From positions 8,254,066 to 8,318,065 of the forward strand of contig NW_002060943.1 in assembly GCF_000150275.1 (NCBI RefSeq): 64,000 bases of DNA. Reading direction: 5' to 3'. Both the position numbers and the translations under genes were made by a program. This DNA comes from Trichoplax adhaerens. Lineage: Eukaryota > Placozoa > Uniplacotomia > Trichoplacea > Trichoplacidae. The notes under the pieces are model-generated. The model saw nothing but the letters and a program-made list of their open reading frames with translations. It did no database searches and had not been told where the DNA came from. Below are positions 27,774 to 40,111 of this stretch, piece by piece; within the stretch, counting starts at the first letter, position 1, and the number at the start of each line of letters is the position of its first letter.

Positions 27774-28234
27774 GTTTTGAACAATCTTCAAATTGATAAT
27801 GCGTTCATAGAATGTAAGTACTTAATAATCGCGAATACTATGTGTGCGTATATAATGTTTGGTTACAACGTTAAATAATTAATTATCGTAGCTATCAAGC
27901 ATTGCTCTGAATCGAACACACGTACAGTACTTTCAAAACCTCAAATTGGTCATTATGAACTTTTCAAAGACATTTACCACATTTCCTGGTAAAAACTATC
28001 GTGCTAGTCGTTTCTACATTTTCCAATAAATCATATCATTAATTAATTACAGCGTAGGATAAAAAATGATCATTGAGATAATTTTACCCTTACAGGACGC
28101 GACTGTAACAAATTGCAAAAGTGAACATCATCTTTATCTTACAGAGTTCATGAGCATTAAAATATTTAGTTAAAAAAGGTTCATTCTTAACGGTGGGAAT
28201 TGATAAAAATCATTTATCATCACGATAGCATACC
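27774..28234. other. Tail-to-tail intergenic gap between RRP1 and DPAGT1
   Basis: About 460 bases of AT-rich DNA with no coding signal. It must hold the 3' ends of both convergent genes. Confidence 0.7.
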
Positions 28235-31200
28235 CTAAACTACGATATCATAAAATATTCCAGCAATTTTATATCTTATTAAAAAGGCCAATCCGGAACA
28301 TAATACCTAAATTAAGAAATTATGGAAACAGACGGTAAGCCGATAAAGTTACTTCGATATTGCAAATGATTGTACACCGAAGTGCTCTTACTTGAATGAT
28401 TAAGAGGTATGTCGTTAGTACGGGTTCTCTCGTCGGTCCAATATATTTTAATAAAAGATTGATAATTGTTAAATTGTTGACCTGCATATATTCTTTACCC
28501 TCTCCGTTACTCTCTTCGACATGCAAAAGGCCAAAAAGACGAAACAATCTTAGACATAGACGACCAAGAAAATTTAAATCTTTGCTTTTAAAGTGGGCAA
28601 AGCTCATGCCGAGTAATCCTGTCTTAGGATTAAACCTGTTGTAATGATAGTTTTCATTCAATGAATTTTAATTTTATCAGAATAATAGCATTTGTTTTAA
28701 GAAAAATATGAAAGATTCGTACTTTGGAAGTCGATGTCTAGGACAGTGGACAAGCCCAAAGAGTTGTGGGCACGAATACAAGAAATTAAAGATTTGTGGG
28801 ATGAAAAATAGCAGCATGGTTTTGCTAAAGTGTCCTAGAATAGCGACCACTGCAAATGTCATTCCGGCAAAATAGCAAAACGTATCACCTACAAAAACTC
28901 TTGAAGGATACCTAATGCGTAATAAGAAAAAGATTAGTTTTAACTTCATTTCATGGCTATCGCCATTTCAAATTAGGTTAGTACGATCATTAATGATTAC
29001 AATATATTTTAACGCTGTCTTATGATGATTTATATGATTACCAGTTATGAAAGAGAAGCGCAGCAGTGACTGCACAAAAGGGCATGATAAAATAAAGTGA
29101 GAAACGATGCGCATCAGGGGATGCTCCATTAAGTTCAATGATATTAAAAGTCATTACAGAAAGTCCAATAACTAATGATTGGCCAGCTTCAATACCATTA
29201 ATTCCGGCATATATATTAATAGCATTGGTGCAAAAGACGGCCAGCATACCCATATAGACGTAGTAAAGGAAGCCTATTGATACATGTAAAAGTATGTTCA
29301 ATTGATAGCTAAAAATAGGGTGTCCAATAAAAGATTTGTCTAATAAAGTATAGCCCCTAAATTGACTAAAGTGTAATCTTATTTATGCAATAGAAGAATG
29401 CAACTAGCGGCAATGTCTATTTCTTTGATTTTGTAGACAACTGAAAACGCTGTAACACTATGCAATACAGTTTGACTTTCAGAATTACCTAAATTCAAAT
29501 CATTCCCAACGTAAGCGTGCAAAATCTTGGGAACAATGATAGTTGTAGATCCAAAATTGACTAAATAGACCATTAGAAGTGGTAGTGAAGCAATAGTTGG
29601 TAAAATGAGCTTATGACGCCATCTAAGATTGAGAACATCATCAGAGAAGCCAAGCAGAATCATACAACAAATAGATAGTAGAGCAGAAATATGCTCCACA
29701 AACTGAAAGAGATGAATACAAAGTGTAATGTTAGCTGCAATTTGACATCATCCATTGTTGTTTCTCGAAGAGTTTTAATTAGAAATGAATATCGTTTTAT
29801 CTTTGTTTGTTATTATCCATGCAATGATGCGTATATGTCTACAGTATACGCGTATTTTGTAATTATAATGGTGCTACAGTAGATGATGTAAGGCTAAAAC
29901 AGGATTAGCAAATGGTTAGCAATACTGTATATCATACCAAGAGATTAGGAATAGCAAGTTTATGTGTGTTAAACATAAATAACTTCATACAGTATACTAT
30001 AAGGTTTAATGTAAGATTATTATCCTTTATTTAGTCACAGCCTCCTATTAGATGCTTCAAGATTTATTCGAGAATAGTCGATTTCTTAGTAATATGATAT
30101 GATTGTAGTAGTAAGGCTTAATTGGTTGCTACTGTTACTTACACAGCCTAATGTATGTATTACAATATGAAAATTTATCGGAGAAGAGTCGATTTTGAGA
30201 AATACAATCCTAGAAGATTTAATTAATTATTATTATTGCTATTTATAGAGTATAGCCTAAGATAGGTAGTTACCGGTGAATCGATTTTAAAGTATATAAT
30301 CCTAATAAGGATTCACTAGTTATTCTTCTTACTTATTGATACAGTCTAATACACTATAGTATGTTGATCGCTTGAGAATAGTTGATTTTGAAAAACTAGA
30401 ATCACAACAAGATTTAATTCAGTTGTTGTTATTGACCAAAGTTTCTCCTAATATGCAACAATATTTTTATGGGAATAATGGATTTTTAAGAAAGACAATC
30501 CTACTAAGATTACATGGCCCACCTCTTGCTATTTACCGATGTACAATTGAAAATATTATAACATGGCATTGATTGAGAATAGTCGATTTTTGAGAGATAT
30601 TATTCTGATTGTACTACACGTCTACCTACAGTCGACATTACCATACTAACCTCATGATGTGGAAATGTGTATTTTCCTCGCTCCAGCCATAATGCAATGT
30701 AAGGAATGGGAATAAAAATGAATACTGTAATGAGGAAAGCACAGCCACATACAACACCGAGTGATTCCGCTCTATGAAGAAATAGCATGAAATAGCAACG
30801 ATTAGATAGAATTTGTATGTGTCAGTATCGCTATCATAGAGTAGAATTAGGCGTATCTTCCTGTCAATTTCTAGTCGTTGATTTGTGCTAAAGTATTGCA
30901 AGTCTGCACTCCGTACAGTAGGTTGATTCAAGCTTAGAAATAACAGGAAATGAATTTCTATCTGCAACACAGGCTATCGCATTTTAGTCTGGACAATTCA
31001 ATAATGAAAATATCGAGTTATTGCTGTCCATCACTTGCAGTGATGGAAAGGATATGCCTATGGTGCGTTATTTTCCACCTGCAGCGTCGATCATGAAGGC
31101 CTGGCTACCCTACGATGGTCTCCAGTAGTGACGCGTTGTAGTACTTACACTTTCTCATCGGAAGTTTTATTCAGATCGCGTCCATGAAGGCCAGCTTGGA

Positions 31201-31300
31201 TGAATAATCGCCTAGCACCAGGGATCGAAATGACAGTGGTTATCAAAGCAATGACTGATGCAAAAGCATTAATGATGATAGGATCCGGTACATCGATCAT
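28235..31300 (-). CDS. DPAGT1: UDP-GlcNAc:dolichyl-phosphate GlcNAc-1-phosphotransferase
   Basis: ER membrane enzyme that starts N-glycan assembly by moving GlcNAc-1-phosphate from UDP-GlcNAc to dolichyl phosphate. Seven exons on the minus strand (31300-31149, 30771-30651, 29702-29489, 29273-29042, 28911-28723, 28635-28392, 28306-28235) join in phase to 407 codons, against 408 in human. Conserved blocks: [63 protein letters not shown] and PRHRLPK, which are the substrate- and Mg-binding loops of this family. About ten hydrophobic segments fit the polytopic fold. The ATG at 31300 aligns with the family N-terminus; the frame upstream has no other ATG before a stop. The third exon ends with a GlySplit codon, and all phases agree. 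Confidence 0.97.
30050..30600. repeat. Degenerate tandem repeats in the 948-bp DPAGT1 intron
   Basis: The phrase GAGAATAGTCGATTTT or a close variant recurs at about 30070, 30180, 30270, 30374 and 30575. Each copy is followed by a variant of TACAATCCTA and often GATTTAATT. Spacing is about 90-200 bases. This is the only long intron of DPAGT1. Confidence 0.65.
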
Positions 31301-32866
31301 GTTAGATGCTAGTAGAGCCTGCAAGGGCGCATAACTTGGATTAGAGCTTTCTTGTCCAGCTTTGCCGAGGTCAATCAATCGAGTTACAGTACAATCCTTG
31401 GTGTTTTACAGTGTACAGTACGCGCCTCCACAGTCTCTGTACTGTAAGATCCAACTGCTTTAGTAAGCGCTTTTTATAGCCGATGGTTGGTTTGACTCTA
31501 CTACCGTATCCTACTGTCTGAGTATGTCTACTTGTATAGGAGGTTAGGACGAACTAGCGTCCACCACCGTCGCTCTACGCTGTTGGCGAATGGCAATGAT
31601 CCACGTATCAAGTCTATCTAAAATGATCATGGATTGCATCATCGATTGAGATGAATATGGTCGATATTCGAGCTGTAGTAGTCGTATCCACTTGTACGAT
31701 GGATTTATAGAATGTCTTCGATTAAAATATGAGGCCTTAACTGGTCATCCATGGTCTCCAATTGCGCCAATCAGACAGTGTTAAATATTAGTTGCAGTTG
31801 AACTGACCCAGTGTAGCTCCACTGAAGGTAGCAAGTCATGGAGAGTGTGTTGAAGTATTTTTACTTGGTACTGTAGAAACTAGAAAGTATTGGTTTGGCA
31901 TGGTTATAGCGCTAGAGTGGCTACTTCAATGTAAAATTGAATTACGGATATAGAATCTTAAAGTCCACAGCTCTCTGTACATATTAAAAGCATGCGTTTG
32001 CGATTTATTTTGTACAAATTGATGCAGAAATTGTAATATCGAATGTATCAAATCGCGTCGTACAGTAGTGTACAACACAGTACAGCTCGCGGGATAACAT
32101 GACAGTGGTGCTGTGACATGGGAGAATTTGCGGAGCATTTTCAAATTGTATTACGTTAGATTGGAACTACTTTTTATAAATAAGAAGACGGCTTGAATTC
32201 GAAATCTCAAAGTCTACAGCTATCTGTACATATTAAAAGCATGCATTTGCGATTTATTTTGTTCAAATTGATGCCAAAATTGTAATATCGAATGTATCAA
32301 ATCGCGTCGTACAGTAGTGTACACTTGCACACAGGACACTCTTGTACCTTAGATTGGAACTACTTTTTATAAATGAGAAGACAGCTTGAATTCGAAAAGA
32401 AACATGCGCCTGAGAACATCGAGAGAGCAACAGAAGAATCCATTAGCATTTCTACTAGTGTGCAGTATATTGTAGGCAAGTGAAAAGAAGATTAGGAAGG
32501 ACAACTGTATGGACTACAGGTCAATAAGCTACTACAGTATTTCTTTCTTCCTTTTACTGTAGTTTTAGTACTGTACACTGTGGGTACAGACAGACAGTCA
32601 GAAACTGTCCATCTTTCTTGCCTTTGAGATGTCTTCTCTGGGAGGACCTGATACAAAATGCTCTACCTTATGACCGCAATCAGTGTGCTTATAGCAAGTG
32701 TCGTAGTTGGTATGATACCCTAGTGAAGTACTCGTGCAGTTAAGCCAGCTGATCAGACTTTTCCAGCCCAGCGAGCAAGTTCATCAGCTGCTCGAAGGTG
32801 CATGCTGCAATCCAACCTTTCTATTTTCTACTCCAACTTATTGTAGCGATATCTCCTTCTATCAAC
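31301..32866. other. Divergent intergenic region between DPAGT1 and MRPL9
   Basis: The promoters of two head-to-head genes must lie here. It contains TACAGTAC-like palindromes (31385-31445, 32050-32090, 32560-32590) and a direct duplication described separately. No further gene recognised. Confidence 0.6.
31945..32400. repeat. Direct duplication, two diverged copies
   Basis: A block of about 125 bases at 31950-32073 recurs at about 32203-32325. Both copies contain ATATTAAAAGCATGC, then GAATGTATCAAATCGCGTCG, then TACAGTAGTGTAC. A second block (TTAGATTGGAACTACTTTTT) follows each copy, at about 32156 and 32350. Confidence 0.85.
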
Positions 32867-34520
32867 ATGATCTCTGCCATTTGTAAAAGTTATAATACCT
32901 TCTTCAAGCTTGGCTGTAATTTTTGCCAACGGTCATCGGGTGTTAACGTCTCCAATGTTACGGTAAAGTAAATTATTTCACACGATGATCTTTCAAGGCA
33001 TGCATACTTACTCGTACGATCGGATGCAGAAATCAATACCTTGGTCATTGACATCGATCTATCCCTATTCTAGTTCATGTCCACAGGTTATTTTGCAATG
33101 AAGAAGAAAGAACGGATGAGAAAGAATCTGTTAGGAATCGGCAAGAAAAAAAGAGATAGCGGACTCATATTTGTGGTGCTAAAGAAAGCAGTCGAAGGTA
33201 ATGCTGTTGTTGTAGATAAGTAGATCAGTATAGTGCTTTACTTAAACAGTTACTCCTTGTCTTGATAAATTGATTATAATCAATTATTATTATTATTGAG
33301 ATAAAACGAATTCATAAGCATAACTCCTCTGATGATAGCGTATCTTACAGTATTACACCTTATTATCAGCGAAAATAGTAGCAAAGAGGTTATACGTATT
33401 CTAAATCTTTCCCTTTGTGATGATAAAAAGATATCGTAGTTCGTTCAGAATGCCTTCTAAAATTTACTTCTAGGCCTTAACTAGCTCTACTTCAATATTC
33501 AAACCAATATTAGCTATTCTTTACACGGAAATGAATGACGTTTCTCCCTGGTAATCTAAAGGATCTTAATCGTTTTGAATTGATATCACTTTTATTAAGG
33601 TTTAGGAAAGAAACATCAAGTAGTGCAAGTTAAACGTGGCTATGCTACCAACTTCTTAATACCAACCAGATCAGCTTTATATGCTACTCGCGAAAATCTT
33701 TTCAAATGTGGAATATCAATGGTGAGCTTTACAGCTGAATACAGTACAATTTAATACAGTATGATAGCCTTTGCCATACTGGCAGTATTAACTGTTAACG
33801 ATGCTGACATATTCCTTCAATGAATCATTGTTATTCGCCTCAATAGACTCCTCGCCGAGCCGCAATAGCAGCTCTGGATTTAACTAAGAACAAAAAATCT
33901 CCTACAGATAAAGTAAGCTGATATCCTTGTTCTCTAGTAGATCGTCTAGTGGTCACACAAATACATATCGCAATGACGTACAAATACACTCCTGTTGCAA
34001 ACATGTTGATTGAGTCCCAATTGAACACGATCAATCTACTTTTTTAACTAGTTATTAAAGTACTTAGCCCAAAAACCATTGGAAATTGAAGTTTCTCGTG
34101 ATGCAGATTGGACTATCAATAAATATGTAGTAGCTCAAGAGTACCAGCGTAAGGTAATGAAATAATCCCCTTGAACTATTTTTACTGCTATACTGCTATA
34201 CTGATAGTACTTTAGTAAAATAACGGCTGCAAACACTAAATACTACTACTATGAACTCAGCTTCAGTTGCACGTACCATTGCAATCATTGGTAATGCCTC
34301 AGCCATTTCAAACGTTTGGCTTACACGAAGTTAAAATCAAGGTAGGCTTTGAATTTTTTACCTTTGTTTTGCTTTGCGCAGTTAGAAACATATTGTCATC
34401 AAATACTAAATTAATAACTTTCAATAGGTTAATGATAAAGTTGGATTAGTTCCAGTAAAGGTGAACATTGTTAAACATGTCCCCAAAACCAAGCAAACAG
34501 AAGAAACTACCGCATCTTAA
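32867..34520 (+). CDS. MRPL9: Mitochondrial ribosomal protein bL9m
   Basis: Large-subunit protein of the mitochondrial ribosome. Exons 32867-32962, 33074-33197, 33600-33721, 33847-33912, 34061-34153, 34267-34341 and 34428-34520 join in phase to 222 codons. The bL9 N-domain is recognised from GLGKKHQVVQVKRGYATNFL followed by IPTRSALYATREN, matching the GLG-K-G-V-V-K-GYARNYL-IP-G-A signature. The C-terminal half ends in FGLHEVKIKV. Exon 1 encodes a short N-terminus rich in Ser, Asn, Lys and Arg without acidic residues, a plausible mitochondrial targeting peptide. The acceptor of exon 2 was chosen at 33073/33074 because the more obvious one near 33087 breaks the frame from exon 1; the ATG at 33098 in exon 2 is an alternative start. 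Confidence 0.88.
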
Positions 34521-35533
34521 AGGATCATATTTATATTAGTAATTTCGCAACGCTATTTTTGGGGGAGGACAGTATGTGCAGAACAAAATATCGTGTACAT
34601 GTATAATATGATGGTTTCCAGTGATATACAGTATGGCGAATAGTGACTACTTTAGAATGTGAGGTCACTGCCGAGGTTCTTGCCGAGAAAAAATAATGAA
34701 ATCAAAAGAAACTAATTCATTACAAAGTATAACGCTCGAAGAATCAATGCAAATACATCAACACTTTTTGAGTTTAAGGTTATATGGTAAAGGGAATAAT
34801 TTTGCCTTTTATCAATAGTGCCTGGATGGAAATTGCTGTAGAGACACTATCAATAACGAACGAACATATAAATTGCTATGGAAAATGTGACTGACTTTTA
34901 AAATATATATTTAAAGTTCAATTTTATCATGACATCAATGTAGATATTGCTTCGCTAAATCACATAAATTTAAGCAGAGTACTCATTCAGTTGTAATTAT
35001 TTCACAATTCATGCAATCGTAAGCAAGTCAGACATTCAATAAATTCTACTTTGTATTCCAAGGATCTTCTCATAAAAGTGTACTTAAAAAGTTCTTAATG
35101 TATACAATAGTGTACCAAAATTTTGAATACTTGTACACGGTTGTGTTGATACCATGGACTAGTAGGACCCTCTTCTAGTAGTCCATAATTGATACGTATG
35201 CAAGTATGCCATATTACACAGGTAAGGCAACTTGCAAGAAAATATTATTCCAACGATTACGGCAATCTGCCGGCATAAAATAAGTATTTCGGACAGTAGC
35301 AAATTACGGCATATTTATTTGACTAGATATCCGATAGATATATTAGTAGACTTGAATGCAAAACAGTACCTGATCGCTGCCTATAGTTATAGTCGTTTCA
35401 TCTACAGTAACAATAGTGCAGTAACAAATCTTAACAAAACAGCAAAAATTTCATATTTTCCAATTAGCAAGCTATTTCTTTTAAATTCATCAGTAAATTT
35501 CACTGATTTAAAATAGTTTACATGAACTGATTT
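34521..35533. other. Tail-to-tail gap between MRPL9 and SRFBP1
   Basis: No gene recognised. A 94-codon open frame at 35232-35516 has no family signature and ordinary AT-rich composition. On the minus strand AATAAA lies at 35314-35319, a possible polyadenylation signal for SRFBP1 about 215 bases past its stop. Confidence 0.55.
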
Positions 35534-37940
35534 TCAGTTTTCGTCATCATCGTCATTGAACAACGTTCTCTTTCCTTGAAAAGCGCTAATAGCTGCTGTT
35601 TGCTGCTTTTTTAACTTACTTGCAGCCCAAGACGGATGCAAATTAGAAGATTCTGAGAAAAAGCATAAAAAATAGTATCTACCAACTTCTTGCAATGGAA
35701 AGCAACATGTTGATAAGCATGCAGTACCTTGGTTGCTAGCAGTTTCTACTTTTTTGATTCTTTTCTTATCCTCACGAGGAACGTTTTTTATTTTATTCGA
35801 CTTATTTTGCTTTTTCAAACATTTCGCTTCCTTTCCATACTTTTCAATCCACAGTCTAAATAGAATGGATATTTACCATAAATTTCAGTAACAAGAGTTC
35901 ACGTATAATATCACAGAAATGATATTAACACACAGAATAATCCAGTATTGCTACATTCCTTAGTATTTATGATATTCTGCTAAATAGACTTACTGTTGTC
36001 TTTGACGTTGCCCTAATCTATTCTTTTTCTTATCACCCTGTTTTAATATTTGACTTTTATTAAGTATGACGTAATTAAAGATATATTCGTATATACTACA
36101 ATAATTTACTAAAATAAGGATTAAACTACTCCTTACAATTTCTGATGAATCACTATTTAGTGCGGAAGTATATACAGATTTTAAAGCCTTATTTTTATTG
36201 CCAATATCTGAGAATTTTCTTGACTCCAATTTCTGACTATTCTTAGATTGCTTGCTAGATTTTACATCGGTTTGTCGAGCAGAAATATTTCTTTTGCTGG
36301 AATCCGATAGAAAATGTGTACAGTTTTCAAATATATTCTGTGACAATCTTAATATCTTTGTTGACCTACCTGCCCATGTTGGAGTGTTTCCGTGTTTTTC
36401 TTGTAATTGCATCTATAGTGAAATAAATATCATTACTTTACAATCATTCAATACGATGCATTGAATGTAGAATTCGAATAATTGAAAATAATTCAAATAT
36501 TGCATCGCGTTATGAACTATTGTACATACAAAAGTAAGATATTTTGCGGTTACTAGATGAAATTAAACAGCCCAAGATAAATTTTTGACTGCGATGAATG
36601 ACGACTTTGATTATGATTGTAAATTAATTTAATTGAAAGAGTCACCAAACGAGTATAGGACATTTCATGATTGATACTACCTCAAAACTTTATCACTATA
36701 TCTATGCTAGTCAGGTTGGGTGTTAAAACACGGTACGGCTAGGGATAGCATTAATCCGCGTTTATATGCAATACTAATGACGACAGACAAGGTTGCTTCC
36801 AGCTATATTTGAAATCTGACAAGATAACTATAAAATCGCTTAACTTATACCTAAAAGACGGTATGGCTAGGGATAGCATTGATCCGCGTTTATATGCAAT
36901 ACTAATAATATAACGACAGACAAGGTTGCTTCCACCTACAGTATGTTTAAAATCTGACAAGATAACTATAAAATCGTTTAATTTATACCTAACTCTTTGT
37001 TACTTTATTGACATGACTACTACCTCGCCGGCGACTTATCTACGCCACTGTAACCCTTCATAGCTAAATATTGTATTCCTTGCTTTGCAATCACATAGAG
37101 TACACCAAGGTGAAATAACATACCTTGGCGATAGACGTCCTGTATTGGTTTTGAATTTACTAATCGCTGCAATAGTCTACTTCTAGTCATATCGTCGTCC
37201 TAAAGAGATTGAAAACTTTTATATTCTGTATTGAATATGATTGATATAGTGTAAAATAATGTAGTTGGTGATTTGCCCATTGGCTATAATGTAAAACTTA
37301 CTTGTTTGTCAACATCGTCATCTAATATTGCCGTTACAACATGGTCTGGATCAAAATCCTAAGCAATCAAAATTTCATCAAGATGGCAATAAGTCAAACA
37401 TTTCATCATACAATTGATTGGCTGTATTTATTGAACGTCATCGAAGCATCTACAGTTAGAATTCACCGAGTGTCTTCCATTGCATTAACTAATCTGCTTG
37501 CAATCGATTTCTCGTCACTAATTTGAATTATCCTAATACTAACTTTTATGATGTCCATGTGATTGACTAAGTTATTGGCTTTACGTTGATTCTTCTGCAG
37601 TTGTTCCTCGGTACCTCTATGATGATAAGAAAGATTTTGTTGAAATAATATAAGCAAGCCTATTGAATACTCATAATGATGCAAGTCCATGCCAAATCAT
37701 TATACTGTACAGCTGCAAAGACGATATAAACGTAAATTTATTCCAATAGAATCAATGATTTCTGCAGTATAAGTTACCCAGTGATCTGCATGTCTATCAG
37801 AAATACTCACTACACATCTTTACTTACTTTTTGGCTTTTAATTGTTTCATCTTCCGTGTCAATCGATGAATCTCGTGTACCTTGGCTAATTTAATAGCTC
37901 TAGTTAACTTCTTTCGATCAATACTGTTCGATGCTGACAT
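35534..37940 (-). CDS. SRFBP1: SRF-binding protein 1 / BUD22 family protein
   Basis: BUD22-domain protein; relatives act in the nucleolus (yeast Bud22, 18S rRNA processing) or bind SRF (animals). Resolved exons: 37940-37828, 37616-37544, 37358-37302, 37199-37124, probably 37063-37024, a long internal exon near 36412 to about 36140, then 35855-35728 and 35652-35534. The N-terminus runs through LTRKMKQLKAKK and GTEEQLQKNQRKANNLVNH, the BUD22 N-terminal signature. The middle is Ser/Lys-rich. The C-terminus carries LHPSWAASKLKKQQ and FQGKRTLFNDD, the hallmark end of this family. The two ends are certain. The boundaries and phase of the internal exon at about 36.1-36.4 kb are not resolved, so an exon may be missing or misplaced there. 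Confidence 0.82.
36730..36992. repeat. Tandem duplication in an SRFBP1 intron, two copies of about 128 bp
   Basis: The copies start at about 36730 and 36858 with ACGGTAYGGCTAGGGATAGC. Both carry ATCCGCGTTTATATGCAATA, GACAGACAAGGTTGCTTCCA and GATAACTATAAAATCG. They differ by a few substitutions and two small insertions in the second copy. Confidence 0.93.
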
Positions 37941-38689
37941 TTTATGATCTCGTACTGCCAGTGGAAAAACGGTAGACAAGGCGTCGGATAAGTTGCCACC
38001 AAAGATTTTAGTAGTTGAACCTGATGAGGCTTTTAAAAGATATCAATGAGATATCAAATGCAATTTATTGTAGCAAAATAGTTGTGCAAGACGAATGGTT
38101 CAGCTCATTTTTTTTGCCTACATCGACGCGTATGTATTGCAATTAAGGAAGAAAACTTACCATAAAATGGAGATTATCGATATACAGTAATAATCCTATA
38201 GTTTGCCAACCGATATCTAACCTCTAATAAGACGATTCATAATATAAAACTGTATAATTAATCAACACTTGCAATGAATCCATGGCTTGCTCCTTGGCCA
38301 AGAGGAGGAACAAGTCTCCAGTAACTCATTGTCGAGGGATATTGGCAGAGTTTCAGTAGTCCTGTGTGCCAAACACTTAGATCGGATTACAATCACGTAC
38401 TATGCATGTACTCATATAGCACTTTATTGCCTAGTGAAAAGTACTATAATACTGTATTCAGTTGTAGTCCACTATTATCATGAATATCATCGAAAATCGC
38501 GATCCTATAGCAGCCTCTACAAAATGTACCCTTGAACAGTAGAGTGAACCAAACAGGACTATAAATGCAAGTGTACTCATTGAAACTACGTCGTGAAATA
38601 AACTTCATACCAGAAAGCACCTGCTCTTTTTTTTCTTGTAATCCCCAACTCAAAATAAGAAATTCAATTTAACTTTTGCAGTTTATCCC
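37941..38689. other. Region upstream of SRFBP1, no other gene
   Basis: This must contain the SRFBP1 promoter on the minus strand. Short open frames at 38287-38535 and 38444-38653 overlap on opposite strands and resemble no family. Confidence 0.5.
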
Positions 38690-40111
38690 TATGCAGCTAC
38701 AAAAAGTTCACTAGTATTTTCCGGTAAACACCCTACAGTCAAATTTAGTGCTCTCCTTTTACCTGTGATAAATTTTAATTAGTAAATCAAGGACTCATAT
38801 ACCATATCTGACACAATTTATGCCCATAGGCAGCAATGTTGGATCGCAGTCTAAATCCAAGATGGAGCTACAAAAACTTGACAAATATTTTCCAGTTAAC
38901 ACCCTACAGTCAAATTTAGTGCTCTCCTTTTACCTAAGATAAATTTTAATTATTAAATCAAGTTATATTAAATCAGGGACTCATATACTATATCTGACAC
39001 AATTTATGCCCATAGGTAGCAATGTTGGATCGCAGTCTAAATCCAAGATGGAGCTACAAAAACTTGACAAATATTTTCCGGTAAACACCCTACAGTCAAA
39101 TTTAGTGCTCTCCTTTTACCTGTGATAAATTTTAATTAGTAAATCAAGGACTCATATACCATATCTGATACAATTTATGCCCATAGGTAGCAATGTTGGA
39201 TCGTAGTCTAAATCCAAGATAGAGCTACAAAAAGTTCACTAGTACTTTCCGGTAAACACCTGCAGTCAAATTTAGTGCTCTCCTTTTACCTGTGATAAAT
39301 TTCAATTATTGAATCAAGAACTTGTATAGCGGATACAATTTGTGCAGATAGGTAGCAGTGTTGGATCGTAGTCTAAATTCAAGATGGAGCTACAAAACTT
39401 GACGAATATTTTCCAGTAAACACCTTACAGTCAAATTTAGTGCTATCATTTTACCCGTGATAAATTCCAATTATTAAATCAAGAATTCGTATAGCTGATA
39501 CAATTTGCGCAGCTAGGTAGCAGTGTTGAATCGTAGTCTAAATTCAAGATGGAGCTACAAAAACTTAACAAATATTTTCCAGTAAACACTCTACAGTCAA
39601 TTTAGTACTCTCATTTTGTCTATTGTAAATTCCAATTATTAAATCAAGGACTCGTATGCCATGTCTGAAACGATTGACAGGTAGTAGAATGATTCATTAA
39701 AAGTATGCTGACTTAGAAGGCAGTTCTCCAGTTCTTTTATTGCAATATGTAATAGCAAAGAATAGCATTTGAATTACTTCTAAATGAAGATCAGATAGAA
39801 CAGATAGGTAGCAATGTTAGATCGTAGTCTAAATCCAAGATGCATGGAGCTACAGAAAGTTAACTAGTATTTTCCGGTAAACACTCTACAGTCAAATTTA
39901 GTGCTCTCATTTTGTCCAGAGTAAATTCCAATTATTAAATCAACTATTCGTATGTCATGTCTGATACGAGTTGTAGGTAGTAGAATGATGCATTAAAAGT
40001 ATGCTAACTTAGAAGGCAGTTTTCCAGTTCTTTCATTCGATTACTGTAAATGAAAATTCAGATAGAACAGATAGGTAGCAATATTAGATCGTGACCTAAT
40101 TCCAATATGTT
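38690..40111. repeat. Satellite-like array, unit about 165-190 bp, with a second-order repeat
   Basis: Copies begin with AGCTACAAAAA at about 38695, 38864, 39052, 39225, 39387 and 39552, and a further copy at about 39848. Shared blocks are TTTTCCGGTAAACACC, CAGTCAAATTTAGTGCTCTC, TGATAAATTTTAATTA and GTAGCAATGTTGGATCG. From about 39660 a different block (GTAGTAGAATGATTCATTAA and GGCAGTTCTCCAGTTCTTT) is inserted. It recurs near 39975, making a longer unit of about 300 bases. Divergence between copies rises toward the right end. Confidence 0.95.

Noticed and set aside
29691-29882. Plus-strand frame overlapping a DPAGT1 exon boundary
   Set aside because: It overlaps the clearly coding minus-strand DPAGT1 exon and has no similarity of its own.
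35232-35516. 94-codon open frame between MRPL9 and SRFBP1
   Set aside because: No motif, no splice context and AT-rich composition; consistent with a chance frame in a tail-to-tail gap.
38690-40111. CRISPR-like appearance of regularly spaced repeats
   Set aside because: Units are long (over 160 bp) and contiguous, without short repeats plus unique spacers, in a eukaryotic genome.
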